DNA from: Gammaproteobacteria bacterium
GTDB lineage: Bacteria > Pseudomonadota > Gammaproteobacteria > PS1 > Pseudothioglobaceae
Length of the DNA: 47,798 nt
Assembly (NCBI GenBank): GCA_030739975.1
Contig: JASLYC010000026.1
Span: 1-47,798 of the forward strand
Direction: 5' to 3'
In this document: positions 17,439-24,351 of the stretch, piece after piece
Numbering within the stretch: the first letter of the stretch is position 1
How the letters are laid out: each line of letters starts with the position of its first letter
Made by a program: the position numbers and the translations under genes
Notes under the pieces: model-generated
Database searches by the model: none
Seen by the model: the letters and a program-made list of their open reading frames with translations, nothing else
What the model was told of the DNA's origin: nothing

Positions 17439-18849
17439 TTATAAATCCCTCACTTCTAGCAATCTCTTCAATACTTCTTTTGCTGGGTTTTGGCGTATTG
17501 CGGTATTTACTCCATTTGCCAATATTTGTTGGAACAAGTAGTCTCATTCTGGTCATAGTTTTTACAAAAAGCAAGTACACTAATGGGTTTGAATATATAA
17601 ATCTCCAGCCCTTCCAGATGCTTGACTCTATAGGCTTCTTCAGGCTCCCTTTGCCTAAAACAGAATCGCTATCGACACCCTCAATTGACTCATTTCGAAG
17701 ACGATTAATCAGTGTTGGTAATGGTATCTTGACAGGGCAAACCTGTGCGCAAGCTCCACACATTGTGCATGCCGAAGTCAGTGCGCCAGCCTTGTCTAAA
17801 CCCTGAGTAAGAGATTCAAAGACAATACCGACTGGTCCTGGGTAAACAGTGCCATAGGCGTGACCACCCAACTTTACATAAACTGGACAGTGGTTAATGC
17901 AGCTTCCACAACGTATACAGTTTAATATATCATTTAAGCTAGTATCACGACTAACTCTAGAGCGCCCATTATCTAGCAACACCAAATGAACTTCTGTAGG
18001 GCCATCCTTCTCGTTATCTTTTCGAGGGCCACTAATCATATTAAAATAAGTTGTGCATTCCTGGCCTGTTGCTGATTTTGGCAATATATCAAATAGTGGT
18101 GGTATGTTTTCTAGCTTCTCTACAACCTTCTCAATTCCAGTAACAGCGATATGTAAATTTGGAACCGTAGTAGACATCCTACCATTACCTTCATTTTCAA
18201 CCAAACACAAAGTACCGGTTTCGGCAACCGCAAAATTAACCCCAGAGATACCAGCGTCGGCATGTGAAAATTTATCTCTTAGCACAAGCCTTGCTTGTTG
18301 AGTCAATTTGTCAACATCCTCTGTGTACTCTAGATCTGGAAAATTATCTGCAAATGATCTGGCAATCTCAAACTTATTTTTGTGGATTGCGGGCATAACT
18401 ATATGGCTAGGCTTATCATCATCTAGCTGAATTAAAAATTCTCCAAGGTCGGTCTCTAAGATGTCAATCCCATTATCAATAAGGTATTCATTAAGTTCAA
18501 TCTCTTCGCTAACCATTGATTTACCCTTAACCACTGTTTTGGCGTTTGCCTTTTTGAGAACTGAGTGAATTATTTCGTTTGCTTGGGTTGCCGTTTCAGC
18601 CCAATGAACTTTGACACCATTCTTTGTTAGATTGTTCTCTAGAGTGACAAGTAAATCACCTAGATTGCTAACTGAATTGGCACGAATGGAATTAGATTTT
18701 GTGCGAGATAATTGTAATTTATCATAATCAGGGAACCTTTTCAGTCTTCCCTCCATTAAATAGCTCATCGCAGAACGAAAGCTAGTCTGAAGCTGATTAT
18801 TGCTTAGTGCCTTGTTAATTCTTTTGGTAAATAAATTAACTTGACTCAT
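17431..18849 (-). CDS. lutB: Lactate utilization iron-sulfur protein LutB
   Basis: LUD-domain protein with two 4Fe-4S clusters, part of the L-lactate oxidation complex (lactate to pyruvate). The start chosen is the ATG at 18849 (MSQVNLFTKRINKALS), giving 472 residues, the family length. A GGAG lies 7 bases upstream (18857-18860). An upstream ATG at 18924 would add 25 unrelated residues encoded inside lutA. The LUD domain includes VVKGKSMVSEEIELNEYL and AETGTLCLVENEGNGRM. Ferredoxin-type motifs are CIRCGSCINHCPVY and CTMCGACAQVCPVKIPL. It overlaps lutA by 14 bases and lutC by 8. Confidence 0.93.
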   Translation of the reverse strand: MSQVNLFTKRINKALSNNQLQTSFRSAMSYLMEGRLKRFPDYDKLQLSRTKSNSIRANSVSNLGDLLVTLENNLTKNGVKVHWAETATQANEIIHSVLKKANAKTVVKGKSMVSEEIELNEYLIDNGIDILETDLGEFLIQLDDDKPSHIVMPAIHKNKFEIARSFADNFPDLEYTEDVDKLTQQARLVLRDKFSHADAGISGVNFAVAETGTLCLVENEGNGRMSTTVPNLHIAVTGIEKVVEKLENIPPLFDILPKSATGQECTTYFNMISGPRKDNEKDGPTEVHLVLLDNGRSRVSRDTSLNDILNCIRCGSCINHCPVYVKLGGHAYGTVYPGPVGIVFESLTQGLDKAGALTSACTMCGACAQVCPVKIPLPTLINRLRNESIEGVDSDSVLGKGSLKKPIESSIWKGWRFIYSNPLVYLLFVKTMTRMRLLVPTNIGKWSKYRNTPKPSKRSIEEIARSEGFINE

Positions 18850-19573
18850 TTGTACGCTCCCATAAAAATTCCGCAATATGCTGAGTTTCAAGTTTAGATT
18901 GCTGCTTTGATAGCGCCCCGCCAATATTCATTAAACAGCCGCAATCTTGACTAACAACTTTATTGGCATTAGTTGCCTTAAGGCTTGCGGTTTTATCTTT
19001 AACCATTGCGCCTGATATGTCAGCCTGTTTGATAGCAAAAGTACCGCCAAAACCACAGCACTCTTTTTTTCTATCTTGAACTAATACATCTACATTTGAC
19101 AGTTGAGAGGCTAAAGACTCAATACGGTCTGCAACCCTTAATTCATTTCTGCATGAACAGGATGTATGAATAGCTATCTTAGTTGGTTTACCTAAATCTG
19201 TTAATTTAATTTGCAAATTATCAACTAAAAATTCTGTAAGCTCAAATACTCTATTAGATACCGAGATTGCTTGCTCGTAATCCGGTTCATCAACAAATAA
19301 CTCACCCCAGTGATGTTTAATCATTCCAGCACATGATCCCGAAGGAACCACAATAGGAATATTTTTTGTAAAACATTTCATTAACGACCTTGCTACTGGT
19401 AGGGCATCTTTTCGGTAACCAGAATTAAATGCAGGTTGCGCACAGCAGGTTTGTTTTTTTGGATATATTACCTCTACACCCTCTCTACGTAGCAATTGCA
19501 TTCCTGCTAGACCAGCTCCTGGGTAGTATAAGTCAGCTAGGCAAGTGCCCATAAAGTATACTTGATTTGTCAT
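18836..19573 (-). CDS. lutA: Lactate utilization protein LutA (cysteine-rich Fe-S subunit)
   Basis: A 245-residue protein of the heterodisulfide reductase subunit B/LutA family with two CCG-type cysteine domains. Visible motifs are KKQTCCAQPAFNSGY (about 39-53) and KECCGFGGTFAIKQADIS (about 186-203), plus HTSCSCRNE between them. It transfers electrons within the LutABC lactate oxidation complex. It starts 3 bases after the GntR-type regulator gene and overlaps lutB. Confidence 0.93.
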   Translation of the reverse strand: MTNQVYFMGTCLADLYYPGAGLAGMQLLRREGVEVIYPKKQTCCAQPAFNSGYRKDALPVARSLMKCFTKNIPIVVPSGSCAGMIKHHWGELFVDEPDYEQAISVSNRVFELTEFLVDNLQIKLTDLGKPTKIAIHTSCSCRNELRVADRIESLASQLSNVDVLVQDRKKECCGFGGTFAIKQADISGAMVKDKTASLKATNANKVVSQDCGCLMNIGGALSKQQSKLETQHIAEFLWERTNESS

Positions 19574-19576
19574 TTT

Positions 19577-20338
19577 TTACCTTTTTAGTATTGATGCATG
19601 TTTAGTATAGCGTAAGGAGCGTTCCTGCTCCTGAAACATATTATGCATAGTTTCTTGAACATAATTCATATGGATGTGAGTTGCTTCTTTTGCAGCCTCA
19701 GCATCTCCAGATAAAACCATATCTCTAATTTTTTCATGTTGTTTATGTATTGGACTATCTTTATCAGCGTGCGGCAGTGATGATAGTGCATGTAGATTTT
19801 GTTCAATACTTTTTTGTAAAACTTGGTACAAGCTTCTAGCAATATGCAATAAAGCAATATTGTGTGATGCCTCAGTAATAGCTAGATGGAAATCCGCATC
19901 AGCCCGTGCAGCTACTATAGAGTCAAATCCATCTATTTGTACTGTATGCATTCTATCAAAAGCTTGCTGTATATTCTCCTTGTCTGCAGGGGTTGCACGA
20001 AGTGCAGCGTAATATGCAGATTCTGAGTCGAGTGCGTGACGTACCTCTAATATATCATAGCGAAAATCAGATCTCTGACTCAATAGCTCCATTAAAGGGT
20101 CAGTTAAGCCAGCATTTAATGCTTTAGAAACATAAGTACCTCCACCCTGCTTAGATACAAGCAAACCTTTAGATGTTAGTATTTGTTTGGCTTCTCTTAG
20201 TGATGGCCTAGAAACACTTAAGCGTTGAGATAATTCTCTTTCAGGTGGGAGCTTGTCTCCAACCTTTAATGAGCCTTGTGCTATCATTTCTTCTAGCTGC
20301 ATTGCTATTTCTTGAGAGATTTTGTGTTTGTTGGTCAT
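19577..20338 (-). CDS. FadR/GntR-family regulator (LldR/PdhR-like)
   Basis: A 253-residue transcription factor: winged HTH at about 10-75 (LPPERELSQRLSVSRPSLRE), then an all-helical FCD ligand domain (RYDILEVRHALDSESAYYAA, ADADFHLAITEASHN, with the His/Asp residues that usually bind a metal and a carboxylate). This subgroup includes LldR and PdhR, which sense lactate and pyruvate. It is the second gene of the lut operon, 21 bases after the mini-IclR gene and 3 bases before lutA. The two ATTGG-N5-CCAAT sites at 20630 and 20731 match the known PdhR/LldR operator type, so it is probably the local repressor released by lactate or pyruvate. That assignment is inference. Confidence 0.9.
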   Translation of the reverse strand: MTNKHKISQEIAMQLEEMIAQGSLKVGDKLPPERELSQRLSVSRPSLREAKQILTSKGLLVSKQGGGTYVSKALNAGLTDPLMELLSQRSDFRYDILEVRHALDSESAYYAALRATPADKENIQQAFDRMHTVQIDGFDSIVAARADADFHLAITEASHNIALLHIARSLYQVLQKSIEQNLHALSSLPHADKDSPIHKQHEKIRDMVLSGDAEAAKEATHIHMNYVQETMHNMFQEQERSLRYTKHASILKR

Positions 20339-20359
20339 CTATAAATATATATAAGCTCT

Positions 20360-20617
20360 CTACTCTTTTCCGGCATTAGCGATTGCATTTAAGTAAACTG
20401 GTTTAGTACCAATGCAGTACTTTCTATCATTAGTGCGGGCAATGTATCCGAACTTAATAAGGGTTTGCAGAATTCTATATGTTGTAGTTATATTAAATTT
20501 AGTTTTCTCAGTTATCTCATTCAAAGACATACTTGGGCAGTCTTTAGAGAACCAAGAGAGAATTAATAAACATTTTTCTACTGCGGTATATTTATTAGTT
20601 TCTATGTTTTTTGACAA
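20360..20617 (-). CDS. HTH-only IclR-family protein (no effector domain)
   Basis: An 85-residue protein consisting of only the IclR winged HTH domain (MSLNEITEKTKFNITTTYRI, LQTLIKFGYIARTNDRKYCI). The effector-binding C-terminal domain of ~170 residues is absent: the frame stops 21 bases before the next gene. By hand alignment about 50 of its first 79 residues are identical to the full-length IclR protein at 34796-35485, including TTYRILQTLI in the recognition helix region. It has its own good promoter and looks intact, so it may be an expressed mini-regulator instead of debris. It is the first gene of the lut operon. Confidence 0.75.
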   Translation of the reverse strand: MSKNIETNKYTAVEKCLLILSWFSKDCPSMSLNEITEKTKFNITTTYRILQTLIKFGYIARTNDRKYCIGTKPVYLNAIANAGKE

Positions 20618-20629
20618 TTTAGTACCCCT

Positions 20630-20644
20630 ATTGGTCTGTCCAAT
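20630..20644. promoter_or_regulatory. Operator candidate 1 (ATTGG-N5-CCAAT)
   Basis: ATTGG-TCTGT-CCAAT lies between the minus-strand -10 (20657-20662) and the mini-IclR start (20617), about 6-20 bases inside the predicted transcript. Its arms are identical to operator 2 and match the AATTGGT-N3-ACCAATT consensus of PdhR/LldR-type regulators at most positions. Confidence 0.65.
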
Positions 20645-20656
20645 TACTATTTTTTA

Positions 20657-20685
20657 ATGATACAAGATTATCGCTTACCTATCAA
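20657..20685 (-). promoter_or_regulatory. Promoter of the mini-IclR-gntR-lutABC operon
   Basis: On the minus strand: -35 TTGATA (20685-20680), a 17-base spacer, and -10 TATCAT (20662-20657). The predicted start is near 20650. Operator 1 lies immediately downstream, where a bound repressor would block the polymerase. Confidence 0.6.
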
Positions 20686-20698
20686 GTAAAAATTTTAT

Positions 20699-20727
20699 TT
20701 GACTTTGATATAATTTTACCGTATTAT
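20699..20727 (+). promoter_or_regulatory. Promoter of the TRAP operon
   Basis: -35 TTGACT (20699-20704), a 17-base spacer, and -10 TATTAT (20722-20727). The predicted start is near 20734, giving a leader of about 110 bases before dctP. Operator 2 covers the start. Confidence 0.65.
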
Positions 20728-20730
20728 TTA

Positions 20731-20745
20731 ATTGGACTTACCAAT
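20731..20745. promoter_or_regulatory. Operator candidate 2 (ATTGG-N5-CCAAT)
   Basis: ATTGG-ACTTA-CCAAT, extended on both sides to AATTGGACTTACCAATT, overlaps the predicted TRAP transcription start. It is the same inverted repeat as operator 1, 101 bases apart. Confidence 0.65.
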
Positions 20746-20844
20746 TTACCATTTAATTAATGCTTTTAGTATTAATAAAGGGGTAACAATTGTTAGGTTA
20801 ATTTTGTTTTAATTTCATTATCAACTATTAAAGGAGTAAAAAAA

Positions 20845-21930
20845 ATGAAAAACAAATCTCTAGTTAGTATCGGTGTAGCTGCAGCTCTTGCAATGAGTGT
20901 AGCCTCTACATCTGCTACGGCTGCTTCGTCTGTCAAGTTAAAGTTACCAGTATGGTTCGGTACACACTTAACAGGCTTAGGTTCTTCACCTTTATATTTC
21001 CGTGATACACTGAATTCAATTTCACGCGGTCTTATAAATGTTAAGGTATATGAGCCTGGCAAACTGGTTCCTAATAAAGAAATATTAGAGTCAGTATCTA
21101 AAGGTCAAGTTAACGCTGGTTGGTCAACACCTGGTTATAACACTGGTGTACTAGGAACTAAGGCTGCAATCTTCTCTGCTGTACCTTTTGGCCCTGATGC
21201 GCCAGAATTTATGGCTTGGGTTTATTATGGTAATGGTCGTACTTTATGGCAAAAGCTTTATGACGATGCTGGATATAATGTACACGCTATTCCTTGTTCT
21301 ATTATTGCACCTGAAACTTCTGGTTGGTTCTCTAACCCAATCAATGGACCTGAAGACTTAAACGGATTACGTATGCGTTTCTTTGGTCTAGGTGCACTTG
21401 TAATGGAAAAACTAGGTGTTTCAACTTCACTTCTTTCAGCTAAAGAGATTTTCCCAGCTTTAGAAAAAGGAGCGATTGACGCTACTGAGTTCTCTATGCC
21501 TGCTATTGATAAGCTGTTAGGTTTTTATAAGATCTTAAAGCATAACTATTACCCTGGATGGCACCAACCTTCTACTATGTTTGATTTACTAATCAACAAA
21601 GATGTATGGAACGGTATGGATGCTCAACAACAGGCACAGGTTGAAATTTCTTGTAGAGCTACAATGCTAGACGGTATGGCTCTTGGTGAAGCAATCCAAT
21701 CTCAATACATGAAGATAAATGAAGAGAAAGGCGTTACTAACCATTACTGGTCACAAGAAATGCTTGACTTATTCAAAGCTAAGTGGAATGAGATTGTTGC
21801 TGAAGAGACAGCTAAAGATGCTGGATTTGCAACTATCTATGATGATCTAACTGCATTCCGTGCGGACTATGCTATCTGGAACAAGTGGGCATTTATGCCA
21901 CGTCCTGGAACAGTACGAGTTTACGAGTAA
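20845..21930 (+). CDS. dctP: TRAP transporter substrate-binding protein (DctP/TakP type)
   Basis: Periplasmic binding protein (361 residues) that delivers its ligand to DctQM. A signal peptide spans about 1-27 (AALAMSVASTSATAAS). The sequence resembles the TakP/lactate-binding subgroup: ALEKGAIDATEF, then LLGFYKILKHNYYPGWHQ, which in TakP is part of the 2-oxoacid site, and GLRMRFFG carrying the conserved carboxylate-binding arginine. Strong Shine-Dalgarno (AAAGGAG) nine bases upstream. The next-door lutABC operon and shared operator suggest lactate or pyruvate as ligand (inference). A strong terminator follows. Confidence 0.92.
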   Translation: MKNKSLVSIGVAAALAMSVASTSATAASSVKLKLPVWFGTHLTGLGSSPLYFRDTLNSISRGLINVKVYEPGKLVPNKEILESVSKGQVNAGWSTPGYNTGVLGTKAAIFSAVPFGPDAPEFMAWVYYGNGRTLWQKLYDDAGYNVHAIPCSIIAPETSGWFSNPINGPEDLNGLRMRFFGLGALVMEKLGVSTSLLSAKEIFPALEKGAIDATEFSMPAIDKLLGFYKILKHNYYPGWHQPSTMFDLLINKDVWNGMDAQQQAQVEISCRATMLDGMALGEAIQSQYMKINEEKGVTNHYWSQEMLDLFKAKWNEIVAEETAKDAGFATIYDDLTAFRADYAIWNKWAFMPRPGTVRVYE

Positions 21931-21950
21931 CATAAACTTGTTATAGATAA

Positions 21951-21985
21951 AAACAGCGAGACTTTAAGTCTCGCTGTTTTTTTTT
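21951..21985 (+). terminator. Terminator/attenuator between dctP and dctQ
   Basis: A 12-base perfect stem, AAACAGCGAGAC / GTCTCGCTGTTT, with a 5-base loop, ending in nine T (21977-21985). It would end most transcripts after dctP and let a fraction continue into dctQM, matching the need for excess binding protein. Confidence 0.85.
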
Positions 21986-22026
21986 AATATAAAATATATA
22001 TTCACTAATTAAGAAGCAGAGGTTTT

Positions 22027-22734
22027 ATGTCCGAAAATCAACATTTACTTGAAAAAGAACAACATATACTTAGCGAAGAAGACAGTAAAGTAGAAATACC
22101 GGCTGTTTCCCTATTAAATAACTTTGTAAGACGCATAACCATGACAACGGCCTGGCTAAATGCCTTACTGATTGTAATAATCCTGATACAGGTATCGTTG
22201 CGTTATGGCGTTAAGAGCTCATTCGAGCCTATCTCACAATTTGTTGGATACATAAACTCTATGGCCTCAGGACTTGGATTTAGAAGTCTTCTAGTGCCAC
22301 TTGAAGAATTTATATGGCATATATATGCCCTTGCATTTATGTTTGGTCTATCTTACGCAGTAACTACTGACTCCCACATTAGAGTTGATATTATTCACCA
22401 TACACTTGAAATCAAAACGCAAAGAATAATTGAAGTTATTGGTATTGTATTTTTGATGATGCCTTTTATCGTGATTCTTTTTGACCACAGCCTTGCATGG
22501 ACACAATATGCATACAATATCGCTGAAGGTTCAGAAAACCCTACAGGGTTACCATACCGTTGGGTTGTTAAATCAGTTATCCCAATGTCTATGGCTCTAC
22601 TATTTATTTCTGCATTAGCTCGCCTTATTCATAACGTAGTAATGCTTGCATGTGGTGAACCAAAAGACAACTCAAACCTAACCAGCAAATCTAAACTTCA
22701 TAGCTGGTTTACGCCAAAATTTAATCAACAATAA
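22027..22734 (+). CDS. dctQ: TRAP transporter small permease DctQ
   Basis: A 235-residue inner-membrane protein with four predicted helices: LNALLIVIILIQVSL, HIYALAFMFGLSYAV, IEVIGIVFLMMPFIVILF and VIPMSMALLFISALARL. The motif SHIRVDIIH is typical of the DctQ family. The polar N-terminal extension (about 40 residues) is somewhat long. It starts after the dctP terminator and ends nine bases before dctM. Confidence 0.92.
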   Translation: MSENQHLLEKEQHILSEEDSKVEIPAVSLLNNFVRRITMTTAWLNALLIVIILIQVSLRYGVKSSFEPISQFVGYINSMASGLGFRSLLVPLEEFIWHIYALAFMFGLSYAVTTDSHIRVDIIHHTLEIKTQRIIEVIGIVFLMMPFIVILFDHSLAWTQYAYNIAEGSENPTGLPYRWVVKSVIPMSMALLFISALARLIHNVVMLACGEPKDNSNLTSKSKLHSWFTPKFNQQ

Positions 22735-22743
22735 GGATTTATT

Positions 22744-24138
22744 ATGCATTTTCTGCCCGAATATTATTTAGTTATTGCAATGTTTGTTACATTCATTGCT
22801 CTTATATTTACAGGATACCCAGTTGCCTGGGTTTTGGCTGGTACCGGAATCCTTTTTGCTGGTGTTGGCTATGTCACTGATATACTTGATTGGACATTTA
22901 CTGGTCTAAGTTACAACACACTTGGGTTACTAACTGGAAGACTTTATGGCATTATGTATAACTGGGTTCTAGTTGCCCTACCAATGTTTATTTTTATGGG
23001 GCTTATGCTAGACAAGTCAGGTGTTGCTGAACAAATGATGAAATCAATGCAGCGTCTCTTTGGTAATGTCAAGGGTGGCCTTGCTGTTGCGGTAACCCTT
23101 ATTGGCATAATCCTTGCAGCATCAACTGGAATAATTGGTGCATCTGTTGTATTACTTGGTGTAATGTCACTACCAATAATGCTTAAGCAAAATTATGCAA
23201 AACCTTTAGCTCTTGGAACTATTGCAGCTTCAGGCACACTAGGAATACTAATTCCACCATCAATTATGCTAGTTATTATGGGTGATCAGCTTGGTGTATC
23301 TGTTGGTGACTTGTTTATTGGAGCGGTTTTCCCAGGGCTAATACTGGGTGTTTTGTATATCGGTTACATATTAATTTATGGACTAAGATATCCTGAAGAT
23401 ACTCCACTAGCTGCTGATCATACTGATATTAGATTAAAAGATGTTGCTCGTGTTTTGTTAGATATACTTCCCCCTGCGCTACTTATATTGTCAGTTTTGG
23501 GGTCTATATTTATGGGTATAGCAACAGTAACAGAAGCATCTGGAATTGGTGCTTTAGGTGCTACATTGCTTTCTAAGTTTTACAAAAAACTTAATTTTTC
23601 TGTCTTCAAGGAAGTAGTAATGAATACCATGAATACTTCTGCCTATATTTTTGCTATCTTTGTTGGTGCTACAATTTTTGCACTAGTATTGAGAGAGTGT
23701 GGAGGAGACGAGCTAATCGAGACTACCCTTACAGGTTTAGGTGTTGGCCCAATAGGTCTTATTATTACAGTATTAGTTGTTATATTCTTGCTCGGTTTCT
23801 TCCTAGACTGGATTGAAATTAGTTTAATTATATTGCCTCTTTTAGGACCAGTAATTGGCGCTTTAGATCTTGGAATTAATGGTTATGATGTGGTTGATAA
23901 TCCTAATCTGGTTTGGTTTGCACTCCTGGTTGCGGTTACACTACAAACATCCTTCCTTACCCCACCAGTTGGGTTTGCAATTTTCTATCTAAAGGGTGTT
24001 TGCCCTCCTGGAGTAAAGCTTACACATATATATAGAGGCGTAATTCCCTTTATTTGTTTACAGCTTACAGGACTAGTTCTGATATTTATATTTCCTGAAC
24101 TGGTTACTTGGTTACCATCTATCGCTTACGCGAACTAA
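22744..24138 (+). CDS. dctM: TRAP transporter large permease DctM
   Basis: A 464-residue polytopic protein forming the Na+-coupled transport channel of the TRAP system. Family landmarks include YPVAWVLAGTGILFAG, ALPMFIFMGLMLDKSG, AASGTLGILIPPSIMLVIMG, and near the end LQTSFLTPPVGFAIFYLKGV. With DctP and DctQ it gives a complete tripartite transporter. A long imperfect hairpin (24144-24197) lies directly after the stop. Confidence 0.95.
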   Translation: MHFLPEYYLVIAMFVTFIALIFTGYPVAWVLAGTGILFAGVGYVTDILDWTFTGLSYNTLGLLTGRLYGIMYNWVLVALPMFIFMGLMLDKSGVAEQMMKSMQRLFGNVKGGLAVAVTLIGIILAASTGIIGASVVLLGVMSLPIMLKQNYAKPLALGTIAASGTLGILIPPSIMLVIMGDQLGVSVGDLFIGAVFPGLILGVLYIGYILIYGLRYPEDTPLAADHTDIRLKDVARVLLDILPPALLILSVLGSIFMGIATVTEASGIGALGATLLSKFYKKLNFSVFKEVVMNTMNTSAYIFAIFVGATIFALVLRECGGDELIETTLTGLGVGPIGLIITVLVVIFLLGFFLDWIEISLIILPLLGPVIGALDLGINGYDVVDNPNLVWFALLVAVTLQTSFLTPPVGFAIFYLKGVCPPGVKLTHIYRGVIPFICLQLTGLVLIFIFPELVTWLPSIAYAN

Positions 24139-24143
24139 ATATA

Positions 24144-24197
24144 TTTGGCTATGAAATAATGTTATAAATTTTACCTATAACTTTACTCATAGCCAAA
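24144..24197. repeat. Two-step hairpin after dctM
   Basis: Outer stem TTTGGCTATGA (24144-24154) / TCATAGCCAAA (24187-24197), 11 perfect pairs, and inner stem GTTATA (24161-24166) / TATAAC (24176-24181). No T-run follows, so it fits a 3'-end stabilising or processed structure better than a simple terminator. Confidence 0.5.
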
Positions 24198-24216
24198 ACC
24201 AAACACAAGTCAACTA

Positions 24217-24246
24217 TTGATAAAACACTATTATTTTCATTAAAAT
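24217..24246 (+). promoter_or_regulatory. Possible ppsA promoter
   Basis: TTGATA (24217-24222), an 18-base spacer and TAAAAT (24241-24246). Predicted start near 24253, leaving a leader of about 100 bases. Two copies of AAAACACTTAA lie downstream at 24266 and 24289. Confidence 0.35.
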
Positions 24247-24351
24247 AATATAAATTTTTTAATAAAAAACACTTAACTTAAAAGTACAAAAACACTTAAA
24301 ATTACGGTTAATTTTTATGTATTTTTTTTTGCTAATTGATGGAGAGGTTTA

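Noticed and set aside
18850-18924. Longer LutB starting at the ATG at 18924
   Set aside because: The extra 25 residues are encoded inside lutA in another frame and do not resemble LutB; the ATG at 18849 has a proper GGAG and gives the family length.
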